This document shows, piece after piece, positions 45,482 to 54,208 of a stretch of 64,000 nt of DNA; position 1 is the first letter of the stretch; each line of letters starts with the position of its first letter. The translations under genes were made by a program, and so were the position numbers. This DNA comes from Anabaena cylindrica PCC 7122 (GTDB taxonomy: Bacteria > Cyanobacteriota > Cyanobacteriia > Cyanobacteriales > Nostocaceae): contig NC_019771.1 of assembly GCF_000317695.1 (NCBI RefSeq), forward strand, positions 6,171,501-6,235,500, written 5' to 3'. The notes under the pieces were generated by a model. That model was not told the origin of the DNA, searched no databases, and saw only the letters and a program-made list of their open reading frames with translations.

Positions 45482-46804
45482 ATGGTAGCTGAACTAAAGA
45501 CTGAAATAAAGTATCATGAAACATTTATACCAGGACAAAGAGAGCCTATTCTGGTTTTAAGGAATCTGCTAGAAGCTGGGATTTTTGCTAACTATGTGAT
45601 GTATGAGGGTAATAATGAAGTTCGGATTGCTGGTAATGAACTTGTTAGGGTTTCAGTAAGCCAAGACTCTGTAGTAATTAATGGTTTAGGAAAGTTTCAT
45701 TCTGAACCAGTCAGCGATCCTTTGAAACAAGTAGAGACTTTGCTCAAGTCTTTGAATATTAAAAATTGGACGGCTTATGGTTATATTGCATTTGATATAG
45801 CTCGTTTTTATTCGGCATATTCTAAAGCAATTTCTCAAGAACTACTTTATTTTTTGATTCCTGAGACTGAATTACGCTTTACAGAAACAGGAGTTCATAT
45901 TAAGACCACTAAGTCATTAGACCAGATTGAAGAACTATTATTTGTTGAGACTTTTTTACCAGATTATGACTTAACTTCTTTAGTGATTGACTTTAGCGAT
46001 AACGAAAATTACAAAAACCGTGTTGATACTTTAATTACAGCAATTCAAAATGGTGATTTGCAAAAAGCTATTATTTCCCGTTCCGTGAAAGTAACTGGTA
46101 ATTTAGATATCTTGGGAACTTATGTGGTCGGTTCTAAAGCCAACAATTCGGCACGTTCCTACTGTCTGAATTTAGAAGATATCCGTGCTGTTGGTTTCAG
46201 TCCTGAGATTCTCATGCAAGTGAATGAAAATGGTTTTGTAGTTACAAATCCACTAGCAGCAACTCGACCCCGTGGTGCAGACTCAGAAGAAGATATAAGA
46301 TTAAGTGGTGAACTGTTTACAGATGCAAAAGAGGTGAAAGAACATTCTCTTTCTGCCTGGTTAGCACAAAATGAGATTACTTCACTTTGTTTACCAGAAA
46401 CGGTGCGAGTTTTTGATTTCATGGAAGTCAAAAAGTACCGTTGTGTACAACATCTATCCTCACGAGTTGGTGGTCAACTCCTACCAAAAAATACTTTGTG
46501 GGATGCTTTGAAAGTTTTATTCCCTGGAATTACTGTCTCTGGAATTGATAAAAAACAAGCCTTAGAATGGATTAACAATCTAGAAGATGAACCGAGAGGA
46601 ATTTATGCTGGTGGTATTGGTTGGGTAGATAGTAATGGGGCGGCAGATATTGCGATTGCTATTCGCTCGGTTTACCAATACGGTAATAAAATTCATTTGA
46701 ATGCTGGTGCGGGAATTGTTGCCGAATCAATTCCAGAGAAAGAATATATCGAGTCAGTTAATAAGATGAATACGATGTTAAATAATTTAGTTTTGGAGGC
46801 TTAA
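45482..46804 (+). CDS. Salicylate synthase (MbtI/Irp9-like chorismate-utilising enzyme)
   Basis: This 440-residue protein matches salicylate synthases along its length. The general-base Lys195 lies in LQKAIISRSV; IRAVGFSPE, PLAATRPRG (PLAGTRA in MbtI), DAKEVKEHSLSA, VQHLSSRVGG, FPGITVSGI and PRGIYAGGIGW follow in the expected order, with a final AGAGIVAES. Such enzymes convert chorismate to isochorismate and then lyse it to salicylate and pyruvate in one Mg-dependent active site. Plain isochorismate synthase or an anthranilate-type enzyme is less likely because no separate lyase or glutamine partner is present and the match to MbtI is close. It supplies the starter for the siderophore. Start ATG 45482 follows an AAGGATC site. 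Confidence 0.92.
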   Translation: MVAELKTEIKYHETFIPGQREPILVLRNLLEAGIFANYVMYEGNNEVRIAGNELVRVSVSQDSVVINGLGKFHSEPVSDPLKQVETLLKSLNIKNWTAYGYIAFDIARFYSAYSKAISQELLYFLIPETELRFTETGVHIKTTKSLDQIEELLFVETFLPDYDLTSLVIDFSDNENYKNRVDTLITAIQNGDLQKAIISRSVKVTGNLDILGTYVVGSKANNSARSYCLNLEDIRAVGFSPEILMQVNENGFVVTNPLAATRPRGADSEEDIRLSGELFTDAKEVKEHSLSAWLAQNEITSLCLPETVRVFDFMEVKKYRCVQHLSSRVGGQLLPKNTLWDALKVLFPGITVSGIDKKQALEWINNLEDEPRGIYAGGIGWVDSNGAADIAIAIRSVYQYGNKIHLNAGAGIVAESIPEKEYIESVNKMNTMLNNLVLEA

Positions 46805-46942
46805 AAACTCAGATATTTATTGACGATTTTAGGGTATATTATCACTATTGATTACGGCATCATCAAAAATTGAATGTGCGTTGGTCTGCTGCGTAATACA
46901 CCCTACTTTTTCAACTTGTTACTATTTAGAAATAATTCTGTC

Positions 46943-48442
46943 ATGAACAATTGTCCAGTAGGTATTCGCTCACTTGCAGTTAGCTTTCCTAGTATCATCC
47001 GTACAAATGATTATTGGCGTAATAAATACCCCAATTTGTTCGCTAAAGAAAAGCTCAGAAAAACAAGAGTTTCTCCTGCTATAGAATCTACCTCGGACAA
47101 TAACGGGATTGATATTTGGTCACAAGAAGTAGCACCTTATTTATCTGATGCATTTCGGGGGAACGTTGAGCGCCGAGTGCTTGGTGAGGGCGAGTCATCA
47201 TTAAAGTTGGAGTGTCATGCCGCAAGAGATGCGATCGCATCTGCTAAACTCTCCCATAATGAAATTGATCTGTTAATTGTAGCTTCACTCTTCAGCGAAC
47301 ATATTGGCCCTGGTCATGCCTCTTACCTCGCTCATCAACTAGAATTACAATGTCCGGCTTGGAATTTAGAATCTACCTGTTCTAGCGCTTTAGTGGCTTT
47401 AGAAAATGCTCATGCACTGGTGCAAGTAGGTGCATACCACAATATCTTAGTAGTTGTTTCCCAAATCGGATCTAACACTGTTGATGAAGAAGATACCCTC
47501 TCTTGGTCAATGGGTGATGGTGCTGGCGCTTTTGTCGTTGGTTTGCTGAAACCTCATCAAGGAATTCTCGGTAGCAAAATAGTTCATACTGCTGAAACTT
47601 GTGGCGCTTACGTACATGAACTAGTAACTGATGCTCAAAAACAACCGCAGATACGTACCCGCACTGGAACAAACGCCAATACCCTCGCCGAAACAGCTGT
47701 AGATTTTGTCCGGCAATGCTGTGATGCGGCTGTGGCTGCGGCTGGTATCACCCTTGACCAAATTGATTTTTTTGCCTTCAATACTCCTACTGCTTGGTAT
47801 GCCAGTGTTTGTACTAGAGCTTTAGGTATCAACCCAGAGCGCACCATTAATCTCTACCCCCGATATGCAAATATTGGCCCTGTGCTTCCCATCGCCAATT
47901 TGTATCATGCTGTCCACACAGGTAAGATTCGTGAAAATGATTTAGTTCTTGTTTATACAAAAGGTGCGGCAGCAACTGCGGCAGCAACCGTAATGCGTTG
48001 GGGTGATGTAGCCTTGGGTCAAGTCCCGGCTGATCCCATCAGCGTGACTTGGGAGAATGAGATAGTTAAACCAGCAAAAATTAGTAATTTATCAACACCA
48101 ATCAACAGCTTTTATCGAGAAAAAATTCTCGCTGCTGCAACTGACTCACAACAGCAAATGCTGGAGAGTTATCTTTTAGAGAATCTAAGTAGTTTGTTAC
48201 AAATTCCTGTGAAAAATTTAGATGTCAATCAATATTTTACTGTATTGCTTGACTCTTTAATGGCAATTATATTGAAGAAAAAAATTGAATCTGATTTACA
48301 GTTACAGGTGTCCTTAAATCAATTTTTAGGTGAACAAAATATAAATACATTGTCCACAGAACTGCTCAATCAATTAGCTTTATCAAAATTAATTACCAAA
48401 GAAGCAATCACCACAGAAGAAAGAGAAATATTGAGTTTATAG
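46943..48442 (+). CDS. KAS III-like acyltransferase fused to a C-terminal carrier domain
   Basis: This 499-residue protein has a KAS III/FabH-like thiolase fold (about 1-360) and a carrier domain (about 400-480) with phosphopantetheine Ser438 in LLDSLMAI. The nucleophile Cys146 (ESTCSSAL) and Asn310 (RYANIGPV) are present, but the residue 30 positions before that Asn, His in FabH, is Asn280 (FAFNTPTAW). Loss of this His argues against decarboxylating condensation and for acyl transfer. I chose ATG 46943 because residues upstream do not look like family sequence. Between salicylate synthase and the Cy-A-PCP NRPS, it may pass the salicyl group between carriers, but no exact role is established. 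Confidence 0.85.
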   Translation: MNNCPVGIRSLAVSFPSIIRTNDYWRNKYPNLFAKEKLRKTRVSPAIESTSDNNGIDIWSQEVAPYLSDAFRGNVERRVLGEGESSLKLECHAARDAIASAKLSHNEIDLLIVASLFSEHIGPGHASYLAHQLELQCPAWNLESTCSSALVALENAHALVQVGAYHNILVVVSQIGSNTVDEEDTLSWSMGDGAGAFVVGLLKPHQGILGSKIVHTAETCGAYVHELVTDAQKQPQIRTRTGTNANTLAETAVDFVRQCCDAAVAAAGITLDQIDFFAFNTPTAWYASVCTRALGINPERTINLYPRYANIGPVLPIANLYHAVHTGKIRENDLVLVYTKGAAATAAATVMRWGDVALGQVPADPISVTWENEIVKPAKISNLSTPINSFYREKILAAATDSQQQMLESYLLENLSSLLQIPVKNLDVNQYFTVLLDSLMAIILKKKIESDLQLQVSLNQFLGEQNINTLSTELLNQLALSKLITKEAITTEEREILSL

Positions 48443-48486
48443 TCTAATACCAATTTTATGTGAGGCTTTCATCTCTCAAACTCTTA

Positions 48487-48515
48487 CTCTCTGTGCCTCT
48501 GCGCCTCTGCGAGAT
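48487..48515 (+). repeat. Interspersed repeat, CTCTGTGCCTCTGCGCCTC type, copy 3
   Basis: Near-identical to the copies at 1614-1645 and 45421-45450. It lies between the KAS III-like gene and the Cy-A-PCP NRPS, upstream of a TATAAT at 48623-48628 that may start transcription of the NRPS gene. Confidence 0.7.
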
Positions 48516-48647
48516 AAAATCATACTTTCATTCAGCAACGCCGAATTATCCATCTTTATCTGTGTTTATCTGCGGTCAATTATTATTGATATCTGATTCC
48601 ATGCAACTTCATATCAATTTCGTATAATCTATTATTTGGTTAAAAAT

Positions 48648-51600
48648 ATGAATCTACATTTACTGTTAAATAATCTTGCTCACAAAGGTGTAAAACTATC
48701 TGCCAACGAAGATGCACTTTTAATTGATGCCCCCAAGGGAATAATTACACCAGAATTGCGAGATTTACTAACTGAGCATAAAGCAGATTTGCTGAGATTG
48801 CTGCATCAAAATAGTCAAGATGCTAACGATAAAGCTTTACCTGTTGTTGTGCCAAAACTAGAGCTACGTTATGAACCTTTTCCCCTCACTGATATGCAGC
48901 ACGCATTCTGGGTGGGTCGTAGTAATGTATTAGATTTAGGCAGTGTTTCTAATCATGGTTATTATGAAATTGAAGGTCATGATTTAAACCTAGAAAGATT
49001 AAATTGGGGATTGCAAAAATTAATTTCCCGTCATGATATGCTGCGGTCTGTAGTATTAGCAGATGGTCAGCAGCAGATTCTAGAACAAGTACCAGCTTAC
49101 GAAATGGAGGTTTTAGACTTAAGAGAAAAAGATGAAGAAAGTATCAAATTAGAATTAGAAAAAATTCGCGATCGCTTATCTCATCAAGTTCTCCCTGCTG
49201 ACCAATGGCCTTTATTTGAATTTCGTGCTACCAAATTGGATCAAAAACGTGTGCGGCTACACGTCAGCTATGATTTGCAAGTATTTGATGCTTGGAGTTT
49301 GTTTCGGTTATTTGATGAGTGGTTTGCACTGTATCAAAATCCTGATGCCGTATTACCATCGCTGGATTTATCCTTCCGAGATTATGTTTTGGCAGAGCGA
49401 TCGCTACAACAAACAGAATTATACAAGCGATCGCAAGATTATTGGTTCAGCCGTCTAGATAATTTCCCCCCAGCCCCAGACTTACCCCTAGCCAAAAATC
49501 CCAAAGCACTCAAACAACATCGCTGTCGGCGCTATCAAGCATCCCTCCCCCAACCGGAATGGCAGCAATTAAAACAGAAAGCCGCACAAGTCGGTTTAAC
49601 GCCTTCTGGAGTCTTATTAGCTGCTTTTGCCGAAATTTTGACAGTTTGGAGTAATAATCCCCAATTTACCATCAATCTAGCCCAATTTAACCGTTTACCA
49701 CTCCATCCCCAAGTCAACGATATCCTCGGAGACTTCACATCTGTCATCCTCTTAGCAGTAGACAATTCCACCCCTGAACCATTTACCGTGCGATCGCGCC
49801 GCATCCAACAACAACTCTGGCAAGATTTAGAACACCGCTACATCAGTGGAGTGCGCGTAGTCCGGGAATTAGCGCGGAGAAAAGGCACAGGCCCCAGCGC
49901 CATGCCAGTTGTCTTTACCAGCACCTTGGGTTTCAGTTCCTTAGGACAAAAAACCATGACCTTTAGCCATTTTGGCGAATTAGTTTATGGTATCAGTCAA
50001 GCTTCTCAAGCTTGGATGGATGTACAAGTTTGGGAAGAAAAGGAAGAACTAACATTTAACTGGGACGTGGTAGAAGAACTTTTTCCTGAAGGACTAATTG
50101 CAGATATGTTTGAGGCTTATAGAAACTTCCTCAAACTGTTAGCTACCTCCGAGTCAGCTTGGCTAGTTACTTCTCGACAATTAATTCCTCCGGGTCAATT
50201 AGCATACCGAGAAGCAATCAATTCTACCGCTGCACCAATTTCTGAAGAACTCCTACACACTTTATTTGCAACTCAAGCACAGCAGCGAGGAACAGAACCC
50301 GCAGTTATTTCCACCCAGCGTACCCTAACTTATCAAGAGTTATATCAACTATCCAATCAACTTGGTCATCGACTACGCCAACTAGGAGTTACTCCTAATC
50401 AATTAGTTGCCGTATTCATGGAAAAGGGATGGGAGCAAATTGTCGCAGTTTTGGGTATTTTAGCCGCTGGTGGGGCTTATGTTCCTATTGATCCCCAATT
50501 ACCCCAGGAACGCCAAAATTATCTTCTCGAAAACAGTGAAGTACAAATTATTCTCACTCAATCTTGGTTGCAGAAAAAATTAGAATTGCCATCACAAATG
50601 CAATGTTTATGTATAGATGCAGATGAATTAGCAACCGAAAGTAAACAGCCACTGCAAACAGTACAAACACCAGATGATTTAGCATATGTGATTTATACAT
50701 CAGGTTCTACAGGTTTACCAAAAGGAGTGATGATTACTCATCGCAACGTCGTTAATGTCGTCGTCTATACAAACCAACGCTTTAATATTGGTTCTCAAGA
50801 TAGTATCCTGGCGCTGACAGCCCTTAACCATGATTTGTCTGTGTATGACATCTTTGGTTTATTGGCCGCCGGTGGCAAAATTATCATCCCTGATGCTGAA
50901 GCGGTGAAAGATCCTGCACACTGGGCTAAGTTGCTAGTGGAACAACAGGTAACACTGTGGAATTCTGTTCCTGCCATGATGGAGATGTTGGTAGAATACG
51001 CCGATAGTGAATCTATATCCCTACCTGCTAGTTTGCGTTTGGCGATTTTGGGTGGAGATTGGCTACCCCTTGCCTTACCTCGTTGTCTCAAAAGTTCAGT
51101 GAAAGGAATAGAAATATTAAGTATTGGCGGCCCTACAGAAACAACTATTTGGAATATTGGCTATTTGATTGCAGAAGTTAATCCAAATTGGCAGAGTATT
51201 CCTTATGGCAAACCTATGGCTAATTGCCAATATTATATTTTGAATACAGCTTTAGAAGATTGTCCGGTTTGGGTGACTGGAGAAATATACTGTGCTGGGG
51301 TACAGTTAGCGCAAGGCTATTGGCGCAATGAAGAAAAGACCAGTGCTAATTTTATTACTCATCCTCGCACAGGCGAATGCATTTACCGTACAGGAGATTT
51401 AGGTCGCTATTTACCTGACGGAAATATTGAATTTTGTGGACGAGCAGATTTTCAAATTAAGATTCGTGGATACCGCATTGAAGCTGGAGAAATTGAAGCA
51501 GCGTTAATGCAACATCCAGCAGTACGCACTGCTGTGATTACTGCCACAGGTAAAGATAATAGTAAAGAGCGTTTGGTAGCTTATATTCTCAGCGCAAACC

Positions 51601-52127
51601 AGAACCCTCCAATTGAGGATTTGCACAATTTCCTTAGAGAAAAGCTACCGGAGTATATGTTGCCATCAGCTTTTATATTTCTCGATCATTTACCACTTTC
51701 TGCGAATGGGAAAGTAGATCGTTTGGCGCTTCTGACTCAAGAAAGTTCACTCCAAGAATTTAAAGTTACTTATGTAGAACCTCAAAATGATGTTCAACAG
51801 ATGGTTGCAAAAATTTGGGAAGAAGTTTTAGGTTTAGAAAAAGTAGGCGTAAATCATAACTTCTTTGATATTGGTGGTAATTCTTTAACAATTACCAAGG
51901 TTTACTCTCTGCTAAAAAAATCTTGGACAAAAGATTCAAATTCTTTATCAGTAGTTGACTTGTTTAAGTACCCAACAATTAAACTTTTAGCTAATTATTT
52001 AAACCAAAATGAATACTCTAAGTCATCGGCAAAAGAAGAAAGTAAGGAATTAAATCAAAAATTAGAAGATGGCAAAAATCGTCTCAAACAAAGATTGACA
52101 AAATCATTAAAGGCTAATACCAAATAA
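48648..52127 (+). CDS. NRPS, Cy-A-PCP: heterocyclising first module
   Basis: This 1159-residue enzyme has a TubC-like docking domain (1-55), a cyclisation domain (about 75-505) opening FPLTDMQHAFWVGR with the Cy motif D209-x4-D214-x2-S217 (DLQVFDAWS), adenylation (about 535-1025; YTSGSTGLPKG), a carrier (GGNSL, Ser1079) and a charged helical tail that may dock the next enzyme. By eye the specificity code is D-L-Y-N-I-G-I-I-W-K. It keeps D-L-Y-N and I-W-K of cysteine codes but has I-G where cysteine codes have L-S, as in threonine codes. So it may use Ser rather than Cys. It should join salicylate to this residue and close an oxazoline or thiazoline, then hand over to the PKS. ATG 48648 was chosen over the TTG at 48636. 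Confidence 0.92.
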   Translation: MNLHLLLNNLAHKGVKLSANEDALLIDAPKGIITPELRDLLTEHKADLLRLLHQNSQDANDKALPVVVPKLELRYEPFPLTDMQHAFWVGRSNVLDLGSVSNHGYYEIEGHDLNLERLNWGLQKLISRHDMLRSVVLADGQQQILEQVPAYEMEVLDLREKDEESIKLELEKIRDRLSHQVLPADQWPLFEFRATKLDQKRVRLHVSYDLQVFDAWSLFRLFDEWFALYQNPDAVLPSLDLSFRDYVLAERSLQQTELYKRSQDYWFSRLDNFPPAPDLPLAKNPKALKQHRCRRYQASLPQPEWQQLKQKAAQVGLTPSGVLLAAFAEILTVWSNNPQFTINLAQFNRLPLHPQVNDILGDFTSVILLAVDNSTPEPFTVRSRRIQQQLWQDLEHRYISGVRVVRELARRKGTGPSAMPVVFTSTLGFSSLGQKTMTFSHFGELVYGISQASQAWMDVQVWEEKEELTFNWDVVEELFPEGLIADMFEAYRNFLKLLATSESAWLVTSRQLIPPGQLAYREAINSTAAPISEELLHTLFATQAQQRGTEPAVISTQRTLTYQELYQLSNQLGHRLRQLGVTPNQLVAVFMEKGWEQIVAVLGILAAGGAYVPIDPQLPQERQNYLLENSEVQIILTQSWLQKKLELPSQMQCLCIDADELATESKQPLQTVQTPDDLAYVIYTSGSTGLPKGVMITHRNVVNVVVYTNQRFNIGSQDSILALTALNHDLSVYDIFGLLAAGGKIIIPDAEAVKDPAHWAKLLVEQQVTLWNSVPAMMEMLVEYADSESISLPASLRLAILGGDWLPLALPRCLKSSVKGIEILSIGGPTETTIWNIGYLIAEVNPNWQSIPYGKPMANCQYYILNTALEDCPVWVTGEIYCAGVQLAQGYWRNEEKTSANFITHPRTGECIYRTGDLGRYLPDGNIEFCGRADFQIKIRGYRIEAGEIEAALMQHPAVRTAVITATGKDNSKERLVAYILSANQNPPIEDLHNFLREKLPEYMLPSAFIFLDHLPLSANGKVDRLALLTQESSLQEFKVTYVEPQNDVQQMVAKIWEEVLGLEKVGVNHNFFDIGGNSLTITKVYSLLKKSWTKDSNSLSVVDLFKYPTIKLLANYLNQNEYSKSSAKEESKELNQKLEDGKNRLKQRLTKSLKANTK

Positions 52128-52689
52128 ATACCGTAGAAACGTGACTTGGATAGAATTTGTCTAATCTACATCCGCGAACAAAGCGCATTATCATAAGAGA
52201 ACTACACAAAAAAGATGATCCAATCTTGTGGGATGGGCATCTTGCCCGTCCTTGTATTATTAGCGGGCAAGATGCCCGCACCACAAGAAATATTAGGATA
52301 TTTTTTTAATTGGAAGTCTCTAAATAACCTGAATTTAGCTCAATACGGTTCATTTAAGGATTGCAGTCTAACCTAACACTATTGGAATTTAACTAAAGTT
52401 TTATAGTAAGTATTCAGAATAGAGAATACTCCAAGTCAGGAGCATAAAGGCTATTTTCGTTAACTTTGATGATTTTGATAAAATCTCACTTCTCTCTATT
52501 CTTCATTTCATAAACAATCTGAACCGCAAAACTGCGTAGCGTCTCCTGACTACTGACTCTGTTCGACTAAGGCTCACGGCGAAGCCTTAATTCTTACGTT
52601 TTATAGTACTGAATTTAGCTGAATTTTTAAATTAAAAAGCTAGATATATTTCAAATAAGCAATTAGCTGAAAACTATTAGGAGGATATC
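52128..52689. other. Intergenic stretch after the biosynthetic operon
   Basis: No gene is supported here. The main content is the hairpin-bearing inverted repeat element at 52221-52317, which ends in a T run and could terminate the plus-strand operon. The rest is AT-rich, followed by a short GC-rich patch with TCACGGCGAAGCC near 52575. A strong AGGAGG lies at 52679-52684 before the next gene. Confidence 0.6.
52221..52317 (+). repeat. Hairpin element, left copy of an inverted pair
   Basis: It has two arms, CTTGTGGGATGGGCATCTTG and its near-complement CGGGCAAGATGCCCGCAC, with a loop of about 16 bases, then a tail ending TTTTTTTAATTGGAAGT. The whole unit recurs inverted at 54057-54162, flanking two inclusion-body-like genes. 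A half copy is at 58992-59021. It may act as a terminator for the NRPS gene upstream. Confidence 0.8.
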
Positions 52690-53307
52690 TTGACTCCTAC
52701 AACTATCGCATGTGATCATGAGTACATGATTGTTACCTCTGCCGCGGCGGTTAAAAATCAGGATAGCGGTAATATCACTCTGGTTGCCTGTGTAAACGAC
52801 ACTGTCCGCTTCTTTGCCACATCCGGCTCGAAGTTATTCGAGCAGTCTGTCGTGATCCAGGACATCCGCTATTCCCAGGGTGACAATGTTCTGCAAGACT
52901 TCAAGACTGTGAAAACTAAGCGGATGCAGATTGTTCCTGCTTCATCCAAAAGCGTATTACCTGCCCGGAGTGTCCTGCGGGAGTTCTGGCAGCACGAATG
53001 CAAAGTTTCCTGCGAAGGAACCGGGTGCTACAGCCTGATACTAGCGCTCTATGTCCGCGATGAAAACGGGGAACCTAATTTCACTGGCCTCTACCAGTGG
53101 GACGCTCAGATTACCGTTTATTTCAGTCCATCACTAGAGGCAATCACAAAAAATTATGAAGATGTATCATGGGCAAAACCATCAACGTTCTTATTACGAT
53201 CGACACGGATGCTGTCAAGAAGTTCTATCCCAACCCTAGTAAAGATCAGAATAGACCCACTGGAATTGGCCACAACTACGGTTACACGATCGCAACAGGG
53301 ACAGTAA
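52690..53307 (+). CDS. AidA/PixA-like inclusion-body family protein, N-terminally short copy
   Basis: Residues about 3-155 align by eye with the neighbouring gene product: VRFFATSGSKLFEQSV against FRVFATSGSDNFKDAV, SVLPARSVLREFW against SMLPSRIVDEEFW, and LYQWDAQITVYF against YFEWNLTITVVG. It lacks the first 30 or so residues of that family. The TTG at 52690 is supported by AGGAGG 5 nt upstream. The last 45 or so residues (after DVSWAKP) are read from DNA that also encodes the start of the next gene in another frame and have no match, so the original stop was probably lost by a small frameshift. AidA/PixA proteins form cytoplasmic inclusions; their role is poorly known. Confidence 0.65.
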   Translation: MTPTTIACDHEYMIVTSAAAVKNQDSGNITLVACVNDTVRFFATSGSKLFEQSVVIQDIRYSQGDNVLQDFKTVKTKRMQIVPASSKSVLPARSVLREFWQHECKVSCEGTGCYSLILALYVRDENGEPNFTGLYQWDAQITVYFSPSLEAITKNYEDVSWAKPSTFLLRSTRMLSRSSIPTLVKIRIDPLELATTTVTRSQQGQ

Positions 53308-53690
53308 TTAACTCTGGTCAGGGAACTGATGATCTTAATGTCACTGCCTTCGTTGGCGATATCTTCCGCGTTTTTGCTACTTCCGGCTCCGACAATTTTA
53401 AGGATGCTGTTTTAGTCTACGGCTTGCCGAAGTTTAGTGGTAATCAGGTTTTTAGCCTTTTTAATTACCAGAATTTCACCATGTCAACCGTTGTACCCCA
53501 GTCCTTAAAGAGTATGTTACCAAGCAGAATCGTGGATGAGGAATTCTGGTTTTACCAAGCCAGCGTTATCAGTAGGGGAACCGAAAACTACAGAGTACAG
53601 TTTGCTCTCTACACCCGCAATGCTGACTCTGGGTATCCCGATATCTTTGGCTACTTTGAATGGAATTTGACCATTACCGTTGTAGGCTGA
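53169..53690 (+). CDS. AidA/PixA-like inclusion-body family protein
   Basis: This 173-residue protein has the full family layout: start INVLITIDTDAV, FYPNPSKD, PTGIGHNYGYTIATG, then FRVFATSGSDNFKDAVLVYG and a C-terminal FGYFEWNLTITVVG. It has no signal peptide. Its first 139 bases overlap the preceding paralogue in another frame. PixA is a crystalline-inclusion protein of Xenorhabdus and AidA a related protein in other bacteria; in a cyanobacterium the role is unknown. Base composition is visibly richer in GC than the neighbours, and the pair lies between inverted repeats, so acquisition by transfer is possible. Confidence 0.85.
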   Translation: MGKTINVLITIDTDAVKKFYPNPSKDQNRPTGIGHNYGYTIATGTVINSGQGTDDLNVTAFVGDIFRVFATSGSDNFKDAVLVYGLPKFSGNQVFSLFNYQNFTMSTVVPQSLKSMLPSRIVDEEFWFYQASVISRGTENYRVQFALYTRNADSGYPDIFGYFEWNLTITVVG

Positions 53691-54208
53691 TAATTCTACA
53701 AGGGTAAGTAGGGTTTGCTGTAAAGCCCTGCGGGCATAGCTTCGCTTACCGCGTAGCGTGCCGTTAGGCATAAAAGTCTTTTCGTTAGGGCTAGTAGTCA
53801 GGAGTCAGGAGGAAGAATTAGAAGGAAATCAGAATAGTCTCGAATTTGGGTAAATGGACGGGTTTTGATGATTTTATTGCTTATTACTTGCACCTTCTCC
53901 AACTTTTTCAGCCTGAAACTGCTGCTATATCTAGGTTTTTGATTTATATGGCTTACGCCACGCTACGCTATCAGCAAACCCTAAGTAGGTTGGCGTTAAA
54001 AATTATCGTTGGTATCAGGCAGGGTGCTGGGGGCAGGGAGAAAAAGGGTTTTAGGAACTTCCAATTAAAAAAATACCCAAAAGTTTCTTAAAGTTTCTTG
54101 TGGTGCGGGCATCTTGACCGCAAATTATCAAGGACGGGCAGGATGCCCATCCCACAAGATTGAATAATTTATTTTTCGGTGTTCCCTTAGACAAAATCAC
54201 GAATTATT
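53691..54208. other. Repeat-rich intergenic stretch
   Basis: No real gene is supported; an open frame at 53846-54091 is built largely of repeat sequence. At 53709-53772 there is a repeat (AGGGTTTGCTG ... GCGTGCCGTTAGGCATA) also present at 1548-1580, and an inverted partial copy lies at about 53947-53988. A run of GGAGTCAGGAGG heptamer-type sequence is near 53800. The right copy of the hairpin element follows at 54057-54162. Confidence 0.65.
54057..54162 (-). repeat. Hairpin element, right copy of the inverted pair
   Basis: Its reverse complement matches 52221-52317 over nearly the whole length, with scattered changes and a short insertion in the AT-rich tail. It faces the left copy across 1.74 kb containing the two AidA/PixA-like genes. 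It also lies just downstream of the helicase gene, whose transcripts run into it. Confidence 0.8.

Noticed and set aside
48648..52127. Reading the cluster as a pyochelin or yersiniabactin locus
   Set aside because: Only one Cy module exists, the code is not a clean Cys code, and two PKS plus four further amino acid modules and a reductive end do not fit those products.
12917..52127. Microcystin-type cluster because of mixed PKS/NRPS and an aminotransferase
   Set aside because: No Adda-type starter or ABC exporter is seen, and salicylate synthase with an iron-uptake operon points to a siderophore.
53846..54091. 81-codon open frame on the plus strand
   Set aside because: Much of it is dispersed repeat sequence (the inverted GGGTTTGCTG-type repeat and the hairpin-element tail), with no ribosome site and no family-like content.
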